Of a stretch of DNA of 64,000 nt, positions 51,104 through 59,013 are shown in pieces; position 1 is the first letter of the stretch; each line of letters opens with the position of its first letter. Below the pieces are notes generated by a model, which saw only the letters and a program-made list of their open reading frames with translations, did not search any database and was not told the origin of the DNA. The stretch comes from UBA1563 sp041667115. GTDB lineage: Bacteria > Bacteroidota > Ignavibacteria > Ignavibacteriales > Ignavibacteriaceae. The position numbers and the translations under genes were made by a program. Location of the stretch: positions 62,001 through 126,000 of the forward strand of contig JBAYFO010000003.1 of the NCBI GenBank assembly GCA_041667115.1, in the 5' to 3' direction.

Positions 51104-52288
51104 ATGGAACGCGCCAAACAAATTCTTGCCCTCGCAAAAAAATATGAACAGTACACCGCAGAAAATCTCTCGAAGCTTATCAAATTAAAATCGCTCAGTA
51201 CCCAAGAAAAAGATGTCATCTATGAATTGAAACGCATGATGGAAGAAGCCGGATTCGATGAAGTGAAAATTGACGGGCTCGGTAATATCATCGGAAGAAT
51301 CGGGAATGGGAAAAAAGTAATTGCAATAGACGGACACATTGATACTGTTGATTTAGGGAATTTGCAAAACTGGAATTTCGATCCGCTTGGTGGCGAAATA
51401 AAAGATGGTTTTGTTCACGGACGCGGAAGCGTTGACCAAAAAGGCGGACCAATTGCTGCTATTACTGCCGGAAGAATTTTGAAGGAACTCGGTTTAACAA
51501 ATGATATTACGTTACTTGTCACGGGAACGGTGATGGAAGAAGATTGCGACGGCTTGTGTTGGAAATATCTTGTTGAAGAAGAAAATGTTCGACCTGATTG
51601 CGTCATCGTTACCGAACCAACGAACATGAATATCTATCGCGGACACCGCGGAAGAATGGAGATTGTTGTTTCGTTTTTCGGAGTTTCTGCTCATGGGTCA
51701 GCCCCGGAAAGAGGAAAGAACGCTATTTATATGGCTTCACGCGCTGCTCTGGAAATTGAAAAATTAAATGAACGTTTAGCCTTTGATGAATTTCTCGGCA
51801 AAGGCTCGGTTACAATTTCCGAATTTGTTTCTTCAAGTCCTTCGCTTTGTGCTGTTGCCGATTTTGCAAAAATTCATCTCGATAGAAGATTAACCTGGGG
51901 CGAAAACAAAGAACTGGCTGTAAAGCAGGTTGAAGAAATTGTAAAAGATATGAATGCTAAAGTTGAAGTTCTATATTACGATGAAACAGCTTTCACCGGC
52001 TTGAAATATGGTATGGAAAAATATTATCCCACTTGGAAACTTGAAGAAAGCCACCCGGTGATTCAAACCGGAATAAAAACTTTTACTGATTTGTTTAATG
52101 AAAAACCTCTTGTTGATAAATGGACTTTTTCAACAAACGGAATTTCAATTAATGGAATGTATGGAATACCGGTGATCGGATTTGGTCCCGGCAATGAAGT
52201 AATGGCGCACGCGCCGAATGAGAAAGTGCCGGTTGAACATTTGGTGAAAGCTAGTGCTTTCTATGCATTGTTTTGTGAAATGTATTAA
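51104..52288 (+). CDS. ygeY: YgeY-family M20 metallohydrolase
   Basis: 394 residues from ATG 51104. M20 metal ligands are visible: AIDGHIDTVDLGN (His, Asp), GRGSVDQKGG (bridging Asp) and VMEEDCDG (general base Glu and ligand Glu). TEPTNMNIYRGHRGRMEI is typical of the YgeY group. It hydrolyses an amide or ureido bond of a purine-derived intermediate; in the proposed pathway it acts near the formation of 2,3-diaminopropionate (recollection, not provable here). An in-frame ATG at 51065 would give a basic, non-conserved extension; CGGGA about 6 nt before 51104 favours the shorter form. Confidence 0.9.
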   Translation: MERAKQILALAKKYEQYTAENLSKLIKLKSLSTQEKDVIYELKRMMEEAGFDEVKIDGLGNIIGRIGNGKKVIAIDGHIDTVDLGNLQNWNFDPLGGEIKDGFVHGRGSVDQKGGPIAAITAGRILKELGLTNDITLLVTGTVMEEDCDGLCWKYLVEEENVRPDCVIVTEPTNMNIYRGHRGRMEIVVSFFGVSAHGSAPERGKNAIYMASRAALEIEKLNERLAFDEFLGKGSVTISEFVSSSPSLCAVADFAKIHLDRRLTWGENKELAVKQVEEIVKDMNAKVEVLYYDETAFTGLKYGMEKYYPTWKLEESHPVIQTGIKTFTDLFNEKPLVDKWTFSTNGISINGMYGIPVIGFGPGNEVMAHAPNEKVPVEHLVKASAFYALFCEMY

Positions 52289-52322
52289 AATTTAATTAGA
52301 AAAATAAATTCGGAGAAATATT

Positions 52323-53333
52323 ATGGTTTCAGATCTTTCAAAAAAACATTTTTTAACTGATGATGACTGGTCAAAGCAAGAACTTGACACGGCGTTTGAA
52401 GTAGCATTTGATTTAAAAAGAAAATTTGCAATGGGTGAACCTCACCGTTTATTGCAGGACAAAACGTTGTTCGCAATTTTCTTTGAACAGTCAACCCGCA
52501 CAAGAAACTCGATGGAAGCCGGTATGACGCAGCTCGGCGGACACGCACACGATTTAACGCCGGACAAAATGCAGATCACTCACGGTGAAGTTGCTAGAGA
52601 CACGGCAATTATTCTTTCCCGTATGGGACACGGCATCGCATGCAGAAATTGTTTTTACGGTGTTGGGAAAAAATATTTAGACGAACTCGCCGCGAACGCA
52701 ACCGTTCCGGTAATGTCGTTGCAGGATGATGTTTATCATCCTTTCCAAGGTTTAGCAGATTTGATGACCATCTTTGAACATTTTGGAAAAGATCCAAAGG
52801 GATTGAAAGTAACCGTATCCTGGGCTTACGCAGACACACACAGCAAGCCGCTTTCCGTTCCGCAAACGCAAATTCTTCTTTTTCCTCGTTATGGCATTGA
52901 TGTTACCGTTGCGCATCCAAAGGAATTTCCGTTGAGCAAAAACATTGTTGATAAAGCTTACAAGAATGCTGCTGCCGGAGGCGGTTCGCTTAAATTCACA
53001 AATAATATGGATGAAGCTTTTGAAGGCGCTCACATCGTCATTCCCAAAAACTGGGGCGGCTTCGGTTTTTATGATGTTGATCAATATTTACAAAATGAAA
53101 CCGAATGTAAAAAAGAAATGAAAGGCAATCTCGATAAATATAAATCGTGGATTTGCGATGACAAACGAATTAAACTCGCAGACAAAAATGTGAAGTTGAT
53201 GCATGCTTTACCCGCAGATCGTGGTAATGAAGTGACAGATGAAATTTTAGATAATCCCGACATTTCAATTGTTTTTGACGAAGCGGAAAATCGCTTGCAT
53301 ACGGCAAAAGCAATAATGGCACTAACGATGTGA
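52323..53333 (+). CDS. ygeW: Knotted carbamoyltransferase YgeW
   Basis: 336 residues, aspartate/ornithine carbamoyltransferase fold. Carbamoyl-phosphate binding is by FFEQSTRTRNSMEAG near residue 55, VYHPFQGLADLMTI near 140 and the C-terminal MHALPADRGNEV near 285. YgeW-type proteins do not use ornithine or aspartate; they act on a purine-derived ureido compound. This should not be taken for the missing argF of the arg operon. GGAGAA lies about 7 nt before the ATG, 35 nt after ygeY. The C-terminal end meets a short repeat and a broken gene. Confidence 0.94.
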   Translation: MVSDLSKKHFLTDDDWSKQELDTAFEVAFDLKRKFAMGEPHRLLQDKTLFAIFFEQSTRTRNSMEAGMTQLGGHAHDLTPDKMQITHGEVARDTAIILSRMGHGIACRNCFYGVGKKYLDELAANATVPVMSLQDDVYHPFQGLADLMTIFEHFGKDPKGLKVTVSWAYADTHSKPLSVPQTQILLFPRYGIDVTVAHPKEFPLSKNIVDKAYKNAAAGGGSLKFTNNMDEAFEGAHIVIPKNWGGFGFYDVDQYLQNETECKKEMKGNLDKYKSWICDDKRIKLADKNVKLMHALPADRGNEVTDEILDNPDISIVFDEAENRLHTAKAIMALTM

Positions 53334-53432
53334 CCTCGGCTTCGCTCGGTCTTATTTATTATACAAAATAGATCATGAGTTGTCAATCAGAAACAAACCT
53401 TTCGCGTCATCTCGAGCGAAGTCGAGAGATGA
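53334..53432. repeat. CTCGACTTCGCTCG-type dispersed hairpins
   Basis: CCTCGGCTTCGCTCGG lies at 53334-53349, directly at the ygeW stop. A hairpin, CATCTCGA-GCGAAG-TCGAGAGATG, is at about 53408-53431. A third relative is inside the next PLP gene (54527-54540). Such CTTCGCTCGA elements are, as I recall, widespread in Bacteroidota-related genomes. Confidence 0.7.
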
Positions 53433-53450
53433 GGGTGCGGCCAAAATAAA

Positions 53451-53567
53451 ATGGCAGCCTGGGTTTACATATTAAAATGTGCCGGTGAAAGTTATTATAC
53501 TGGTTGTACGACTAATCTGGAACAAAGAATAGCTCAACACAAAGCGGGTTTCTTTGAGAATAGTTAG
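53451..53567 (+). pseudogene. Truncated GIY-YIG nuclease
   Basis: 38 codons from ATG 53451: AAWVYILKCAGESYYTGCTT then NLEQRIAQHKAGF, followed by FENS and a stop. This is the N-terminal half of a small UvrC/YhbQ-like GIY-YIG protein (normally 80-100 residues) with the VYIL and YTG strands and the Arg helix. The second half, including the metal-binding Glu, is gone. The sequence changes to the AT-rich neighbour immediately after the break, so an insertion or deletion fused unrelated DNA here. It is probably non-functional. Confidence 0.85.
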
Positions 53568-53593
53568 GTTGATTTTAAAAGGAGTATCAAAAA

Positions 53594-54277
53594 TTGGAAG
53601 ATGGTATTTCAAAAAAATATAGCACTTATAATACCAGTCAATTGGAACAAGTTTTACGAGATATTGATAGGGATAAATACCCTGAAAGAGTCTTGATAGC
53701 TGAAATGGAATTGGCAAAAAAAATCGGTTTTAATAATTACGATGAATATAAGGAATTTACAAAAAATGGCTTTCGTGCTGTTATAGATTATGCACAATAT
53801 CCATCAAAAAAAATATTATTAAATCTTGATTGGTCCGAATATTTTCCTAGTATAATTCTTAAGTTGTTGTCAATTATTGTCTTTGCATATTACATTAATT
53901 ACAAATTATTCGTTTACGATTTACATATCATTTCAAATACGTATATGATTATGTTTTTTATAACGATCGCATTTGTAAGTATTATAAAATCAATATTTTA
54001 TTTCCTTGAGAACAAAAATAGTTTTTATGAATTAAAAGGAGAAAGTATAATCATTTGTAAAAATGAGGATATTTTCATCTATAACCTTTCTGAGATAAAA
54101 GATGTTATTATTATGAAGCCTTATTTTTTTGAAATATTTAAAATAAAGTTTAATGATGATGAGTTAAAAATCAACATATTAACTCCCAATTATAAAGAAC
54201 TGAAATTAAGTTTATTAGATTTTCTGAAAAAGAAAATTAAAAATCACGATTTGATATTAGATGAGATATCGACCTAA
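53594..54277 (+). CDS. AT-rich membrane protein of unknown function
   Basis: 227 residues from TTG 53594; AAAAGGAG lies 9 nt upstream and no in-frame ATG exists before residue 37. The first 75 residues are soluble and helical (YNTSQLEQVLRDIDRDKYPE). Two transmembrane helices follow at about 85-110 and 120-140, then a beta-rich cytoplasmic domain (FYELKGESIIICKNEDIFIYNLSEIKDV) that looks like a PH/YcxB-like fold. No family is recognised with certainty. Codon use is far more AT-rich than in the flanking purine genes, and it begins right after a truncated gene, so it is most likely foreign DNA inserted in the cluster. Confidence 0.7.
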   Translation: MEDGISKKYSTYNTSQLEQVLRDIDRDKYPERVLIAEMELAKKIGFNNYDEYKEFTKNGFRAVIDYAQYPSKKILLNLDWSEYFPSIILKLLSIIVFAYYINYKLFVYDLHIISNTYMIMFFITIAFVSIIKSIFYFLENKNSFYELKGESIIICKNEDIFIYNLSEIKDVIIMKPYFFEIFKIKFNDDELKINILTPNYKELKLSLLDFLKKKIKNHDLILDEIST

Positions 54278-54472
54278 CACGCAAATCAACCGGACGCCCT
54301 TTTCAATGCGGCATTTGTGCGGTTTTTAGTATTAGTGAAAAATGTAAAGTTACAGTTCGGCAGTAATGTATTAAACTAAATTGTTGATATCGCTCAAGCA
54401 ATAGTTTGTGAAAAAAAATTAAAGAACTGGAGTCATAAAAAGAAAGAAGCTTTGATCAAAGGAAATTTTGAA

Positions 54473-55789
54473 ATGCTTCATACTCTTTCTGAATGTATGA
54501 ATAATACTCATTATAAAAATAACCCCTCGACTTCGCTCGGCGTGACGGAGAAAAGGGAATCGCATCCAAACAACTCCGATTTCAAATATCTTTGCAGCGA
54601 ATGTGGAAGACAGTATGAAATCACCAAGGATTTGATGCTGTGTCCCGCGTGCCGTGAAGAAAATCTTGAAGGAAAACCTTTAAAAGGAATTCTTAAAGTC
54701 AAACTTCCCGAAGCACTCCGGAATTCAAAAAGTGAAAATGACCTGTTTGACATACACGATTATCTGCCGGTAGAGAAAGAATTTTTCCCTAACCTTCCTG
54801 TCGGGAACACTCCCCTTATTCATGCGAATAATTTTAAAAGTGAGTTCGGTTTTGAGAACGTTTATTTAAAATTCGATGGCGCAAATCCAACCGGATCTTA
54901 TAAAGATAGAGCATCATTTCTTGTTTCTGCTTTCGCAAAGAAATTTGGTTTGCATGAAATTGTTCTCGCATCAACGGGAAATGCCGCATCATCAATGGCG
55001 GGTATTGCTGCGGCAGCCGGACAAAAAGCATTTATCTTTATGCCATCAACCGCACCGAAAGCAAAGCTTGTTCAATGTTTGCAGTATGGCGCAACTTTGA
55101 TTCCGATACAAGGTGATTACGATAAAGCATTTGATCTTTCGCTAAAGTTTTCAGAACAAACGGGATTCTTAAACAGAAACACTGCTTACAATCCAATGAC
55201 GATTGAAGGGAAAAAAACTTCTTCCTTCGAATTAGTTTCGCAACTAAAAAATATTGATTATGTTTTTCTTCCTGCCGGTGATGGCGTTGTGTTGAGTGGT
55301 GTGATCAAAGGATTTCTCGATTTGCGGTTTATCGGACTGATAAAAAATTTACCGAAGATCATTGCAGTGCAGGCAGAAGGAAGCCGGTTTCTTTTTGATG
55401 CTTTTCATTTTAACAAGTGGGATTTGCAGTACAAAGCCGATACCGTAGCTGATTCCATTTCAGTGAACGTTGCGCGAAATGGTTATTGCGCGGTTGCAGA
55501 TTTAAAAGCCGCAAACGGCGATGCTGTTTTGGTTTCTGATGATGAAATTCTTTCTGCACAAAAAATACTTTCACAAAGAACCGGATTATTTTGTGAACCT
55601 TCTTCGGCGGCTTCGTTTGCGGGTTTGTTGAAGATGAAAGAAACAATTTCAAAAGATGCAACGGTTATTTGTCTTTTAACCGGACACGGATTGAAAGACA
55701 TTGATTCGGCAATTAAAAAAGTTAATTTTCCAAAAACTTTTCCTCCGGATTTAGAAATTATTTCTGAAGCATTAAAACTGAACAATTAA
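54473..55789 (+). CDS. Threonine-synthase-like PLP enzyme
   Basis: 438 residues from ATG 54473 (AAAGGA 9 nt upstream). After a non-conserved head comes a zinc ribbon, YLCSECGRQYE with MLCPACR, as in one class of threonine synthases. The fold-type-II PLP domain follows: NPTGSYKDRASFLV with the Schiff-base Lys, ASTGNAASSMAGIAAAAG for the phosphate loop and CEPSSAASFAGLLKM. Threonine synthesis is unlikely in this cluster; it may be a lyase for a diamino acid such as 2,3-diaminopropionate, a job done by YgeX elsewhere (inference). Residues 18-24 or so are encoded by a CTCGACTTCGCTCG repeat that has landed in the gene. Confidence 0.85.
   Translation: MLHTLSECMNNTHYKNNPSTSLGVTEKRESHPNNSDFKYLCSECGRQYEITKDLMLCPACREENLEGKPLKGILKVKLPEALRNSKSENDLFDIHDYLPVEKEFFPNLPVGNTPLIHANNFKSEFGFENVYLKFDGANPTGSYKDRASFLVSAFAKKFGLHEIVLASTGNAASSMAGIAAAAGQKAFIFMPSTAPKAKLVQCLQYGATLIPIQGDYDKAFDLSLKFSEQTGFLNRNTAYNPMTIEGKKTSSFELVSQLKNIDYVFLPAGDGVVLSGVIKGFLDLRFIGLIKNLPKIIAVQAEGSRFLFDAFHFNKWDLQYKADTVADSISVNVARNGYCAVADLKAANGDAVLVSDDEILSAQKILSQRTGLFCEPSSAASFAGLLKMKETISKDATVICLLTGHGLKDIDSAIKKVNFPKTFPPDLEIISEALKLNN
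54527..54540 (+). repeat. Dispersed repeat inside a coding region
   Basis: CTCGACTTCGCTCG followed by GCGTGACGG sits in frame in the first 25 codons of the threonine-synthase-like gene. It is the same family as the hairpins at 53334-53432. A GTG at 54542 just after it could be an alternative start. Confidence 0.7.
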
Positions 55790-55790
55790 A

Positions 55791-56411
55791 ATGAGCGGCA
55801 ATCACTATTCGGGAATTCTTCTAGCTGCCGGAAATTCATCCCGGATGAATAAGTGGAAAATTGAAATCGAAATTCAAAATGTTCCGTTGCTTTTTCATTC
55901 ATTACAAAAATTGGTTTCCGTTTGTGATGAAGTTGTTGTTGTTGGCGGTTGTAACTTTGACAAATTAGTTGAGCTGATTGAAAAAAATAATCTTGTTGAC
56001 ACAAAAAACATACAAGTAATTTGTAACCGGCAATATCAAGACGGAATGTTCTCGTCAATTAAAACCGGCGCTGAGAACGCACAACATGGAAATATAATTA
56101 TTGCCCTGGCAGATATGCCTTTCATTTCAATTGAAACATACCATTTGATGAAGGCAAAATTTGAAGATGAGACACAATACGATTTCATTCAACCGGCAGT
56201 ACTGCTTGAAAACGGAAAACGGAAAAAAGGGCATCCGATTTTAGCTAACGAGAAAATTAAGTCGGCTATTAAAAAGGAAGACAGCGCCTCAACCCTGCGT
56301 GATGTTTTGAAAAAGTTTTCAGGAAATTCTTTTTTAAGTGAAGATTTAGGAATCGGTTTCGATATCGACACCGAAGCAGATTTAGTGAATGCAGAAAAAT
56401 TATTTTATTAA
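55791..56411 (+). CDS. MocA-like nucleotidyltransferase
   Basis: 206 residues. The start GILLAAGNSSRMNKWK is the nucleotide-binding loop of the MobA/MocA family, though the usual Gly after Arg-Met is Asn. ALADMPFISIETYHLM near residue 103 holds the catalytic Asp, KKGHPILANEKI near 145 the conserved Gly-His-Pro and GIGFDIDTEADLVNAE the C-terminal Asp. MocA adds CMP to molybdopterin for Mo-hydroxylases, and a MocA homologue (YgfJ) accompanies ygfK in E. coli. It starts 1 nt after the PLP gene stop. It implies a cytosine-type molybdenum cofactor for a xanthine-dehydrogenase-like enzyme that is not in this window. Confidence 0.85.
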   Translation: MSGNHYSGILLAAGNSSRMNKWKIEIEIQNVPLLFHSLQKLVSVCDEVVVVGGCNFDKLVELIEKNNLVDTKNIQVICNRQYQDGMFSSIKTGAENAQHGNIIIALADMPFISIETYHLMKAKFEDETQYDFIQPAVLLENGKRKKGHPILANEKIKSAIKKEDSASTLRDVLKKFSGNSFLSEDLGIGFDIDTEADLVNAEKLFY

Positions 56412-56431
56412 AAATGTAATAAGGAACTCTC

Positions 56432-57901
56432 ATGATCAACTTGCAAAGAAACGACAAAGCGCGTAAAAACAATATTCAACGCTGTAAAGAAAAAGGAATT
56501 GTTATTCCAACCTTTGAACAAATGAAACACCCGGAAAAAACTCCTGCAAAAATTAAAGAACAACTTAAGCAAGTCGGTTTATGGGATGTCAATGCTCTCA
56601 ATCTTTTCAGAATAACATGGAAGAATGAACCGAAAGAATTCGGTGGCGGTTTCGGCGGTGTAAATTATGTTGAATTTCCTTCTTCGTTAACAGGAGTAAA
56701 AGCAAAAATTATTGGAATCTCCGGAAAATATTTCCCCACCGGCGCGCACAAAGTCGGCGCAACATTCGGCTGTTTAGCGCCATCACTTGTTACGGGAAAT
56801 TTTGACTCGACCTGGCAGAAAGCTGTTTGGCCTTCAACTGGAAATTTTTGCCGCGGTGGTGCGTTTAACTCTGCATTACTAGGCTGCGAATCAATCGCAA
56901 TTCTTCCTGAAGAGATGAGCAAAGAGAGATTTGATTGGTTAAAAAATCTTGCCGGCGAAGTTATTGCAACTCCCGGCTGCGAAAGCAATGTAAAAGAAAT
57001 CTTTGACAAATGCTGGGAATTGAAAGCAACGCGGAAAGATGTATTAATTTTTAATCAGTTTGAAGAGTTCGGAAATTATCTGTGGCATTATGAAGTTACC
57101 GCCAGCGCAGTTGAAGAAGTTTTTGAAGCAATGAAAAAATCGTTGGGCGGAAAATTAAGATTAGCCGGTTATATTTCTTCCACCGGTTCTGCCGGAACGA
57201 TAGCAGCGGGAGATTATTTAAAAGAAAAATATCCATCGTGCAAAATCGGCGCGAGTGAAGCTTTGCAATGTCCAACGCTTTTACTTAACGGATTCGGCGG
57301 ACACCGCATCGAGGGTATCGGCGATAAACATGTTCCGTGGATTCACAACGTAAAAAACACCGATTTTGTTTTCGCGATCGATGATGAAGATTGCATGGAA
57401 CTTTCCCGCTTGTTCAATGATGAAGAAGGAAAAAAATTCCTTTTGAAAGAAGGAATCGATGAACAAACAATTGCAAAACTTTCTGCTGCCGGAATTTCCG
57501 GAATAGCTAATGTGCTTTCTGCAATAAAGCTTGCAAAATATTACGAACTAAATGAGAACGATGTTATTTTCACCATCCTAACTGATTCGATGGAATTATA
57601 CGGTTCGCGTCTTGAAGAAATGAATGATAAATATGGCAAGTATTCCGAACTTGATGCTGTGAAATCATTTCACAAATCATTGCAGGGACAAAGAACCGAC
57701 AACATGCTTGAGTTGAATTATCAAGATAAAAAGCGGATTCACAATTTAAAATACTTTACTTGGATCGAACAACAACAGCGCGAGTTGAGTGAATTGAACG
57801 CTCAATGGAATGATGAAGAATACTGGAACAACACGCGTTCGTTAACTGGAAAAATTGATTCGTTGATTGAAGAATTTAACAGTGAAGTCGGAAATATATG
57901 A
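56432..57901 (+). CDS. TrpB-like fold-type-II PLP enzyme of the purine cluster
   Basis: 489 residues. GKYFPTGAHKVGATFGCLAP at about 99-118 contains the PLP Lys (107) in a TGAHK context like tryptophan synthase beta. WPSTGNFCRGGAFNSALLGC is the substrate loop, GYISSTGSAGTIAAGDYL near 250 the phosphate-binding Gly/Ser stretch and GGHRIEGIGDKHVPWI near 305 the C-terminal half. It is clearly not YgeX (about 400 residues with a KDES...FKMLG site). A beta-elimination lyase acting on a purine-derived amino acid is a fair guess from context. AAGGA precedes the ATG, and the stop overlaps the next gene by 4 nt (ATGA). Confidence 0.8.
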   Translation: MINLQRNDKARKNNIQRCKEKGIVIPTFEQMKHPEKTPAKIKEQLKQVGLWDVNALNLFRITWKNEPKEFGGGFGGVNYVEFPSSLTGVKAKIIGISGKYFPTGAHKVGATFGCLAPSLVTGNFDSTWQKAVWPSTGNFCRGGAFNSALLGCESIAILPEEMSKERFDWLKNLAGEVIATPGCESNVKEIFDKCWELKATRKDVLIFNQFEEFGNYLWHYEVTASAVEEVFEAMKKSLGGKLRLAGYISSTGSAGTIAAGDYLKEKYPSCKIGASEALQCPTLLLNGFGGHRIEGIGDKHVPWIHNVKNTDFVFAIDDEDCMELSRLFNDEEGKKFLLKEGIDEQTIAKLSAAGISGIANVLSAIKLAKYYELNENDVIFTILTDSMELYGSRLEEMNDKYGKYSELDAVKSFHKSLQGQRTDNMLELNYQDKKRIHNLKYFTWIEQQQRELSELNAQWNDEEYWNNTRSLTGKIDSLIEEFNSEVGNI

Positions 57902-58767
57902 TAGAGATATTCCAAACCCTGCAAGACCGGATTAAAGACAACAAACCATCTGTGTTAATTACAATTACAGAGGTAAAAGGAAGTAGTCCGGGAAGAGTTG
58001 GATTTAAAATGCTTGTGGGAGAAGAAGGAAGAGTTGCCGGAACCGTTGGCGGTGGCGGCGCTGAATTTCATATCATGAAGAAAGCACAAAAGCTTCTCGA
58101 AGAAAATGTTCAAAATTTTTCTGAAACCATTTTGCTGACACAGGATAAAAACGAAGGAGAAAAGATAAAAGTAAAGACCAAAGATGTTGCCCAGATGGAT
58201 GCACTTTGTGGTGGTGAAATGAAAGTGTTTTACGAGGTTTTCCGCTATGAAAGAGTACTTTACATTTTTGGCGCCGGACATGTTGGGCAGGCAGTTGCAA
58301 AAATTGCGAGGCAGTTAAATTTTTATGTTGTCTTTATTGATAACCGAAAAGAACTCTTAGCTGAATTGCACGACTCACTCTACAACAAGCAAATTTATTT
58401 TGATTTCACAAAACTTGCGGAAGCCGACAGAGCCTCTCTACCGTTAGCTGAAAACGCCTTCACTCTTTTGGTTACTCATTTTCACTCTCACGATCTCGAC
58501 GTTCTTAAATATCTGTATCGATGTTATCCTGAAATGAAATACGTTGGAATGATCGGGTCAAAGAAAAAAGTGAAAGAATCAATTTTGAAATTGAAAGCCT
58601 CGTTTAAAGAAAATACTTCAATAGAAAATCTCTATTCACCGGTCGGGCTTGATATTGGCGGTGAAACTCCAAACGAAATTGCTATCGGTATTCTTGCAGA
58701 AATTCAATCAATCATCTATAAAAAAGAAGCGAAACATTTTCGATTAAATTATTCTGAAATTGGTTAA
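57898..58767 (+). CDS. XdhC/CoxI-family molybdenum enzyme maturation protein
   Basis: 289 residues. The N-terminal XdhC domain has ITITEVKGSSPGRVGFKMLV and GTVGGGGAEF; the C-terminal Rossmann domain has LYIFGAGHVGQAVAKIARQL and KYVGMIGSKKKV, ending GLDIGGETPNEIAIGILAEI. XdhC proteins insert sulfurated molybdenum cofactor into xanthine dehydrogenases. The conserved N-terminal Gln/Cys positions could not be judged by eye; a Cys is present in MDALCGGEMKV. Together with mocA it shows that a Mo-hydroxylase belongs to this pathway. Coupled to the upstream PLP gene. Confidence 0.9.
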   Translation: MIEIFQTLQDRIKDNKPSVLITITEVKGSSPGRVGFKMLVGEEGRVAGTVGGGGAEFHIMKKAQKLLEENVQNFSETILLTQDKNEGEKIKVKTKDVAQMDALCGGEMKVFYEVFRYERVLYIFGAGHVGQAVAKIARQLNFYVVFIDNRKELLAELHDSLYNKQIYFDFTKLAEADRASLPLAENAFTLLVTHFHSHDLDVLKYLYRCYPEMKYVGMIGSKKKVKESILKLKASFKENTSIENLYSPVGLDIGGETPNEIAIGILAEIQSIIYKKEAKHFRLNYSEIG

Positions 58768-58778
58768 GTAGAAATCGC

Positions 58779-59012
58779 ATGAAAATATTTTTCGAATATC
58801 TCGGACTTTTACACATCAAGGAGATCAAAAACAAAAGTTTCCTTGATGTTGAACCAGGCAGTACGGCAGCAGATTTTATGACAAAACTTCAAATACGAAA
58901 AGAGCATCAGAAATTCATTTCCGTTTTTATCAACGATGAAGAGAAGTCGCGCCAAACTATTCTGAAAGAAAATGACAGAGTAAAATTATTTCTGCCAACC
59001 GGTGGCGGGTGA
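58779..59012 (+). CDS. MoaD/ThiS-like small sulfur carrier
   Basis: 77 residues, beta-grasp protein ending LPTGGG, the Gly-Gly tail needed for activation by adenylation and thiocarboxylate formation. HQKFISVFINDEEKS and DRVKLFLPTGGG are typical. The adjacent ThiF-like enzyme, whose start lies 1 nt after this stop, is the obvious activating partner. The pair probably supplies sulfur for molybdopterin or another sulfurated cofactor in this cluster, rather than thiamine, since no thiamine gene is near (inference). Confidence 0.85.
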   Translation: MKIFFEYLGLLHIKEIKNKSFLDVEPGSTAADFMTKLQIRKEHQKFISVFINDEEKSRQTILKENDRVKLFLPTGGG

Positions 59013-59013
59013 A

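Noticed and set aside
52323..53333. ygeW taken as ornithine carbamoyltransferase
   Set aside because: Length, the HPFQ and HALPADRG motifs and cluster context match the YgeW group; arginine synthesis genes are 40 kb away.
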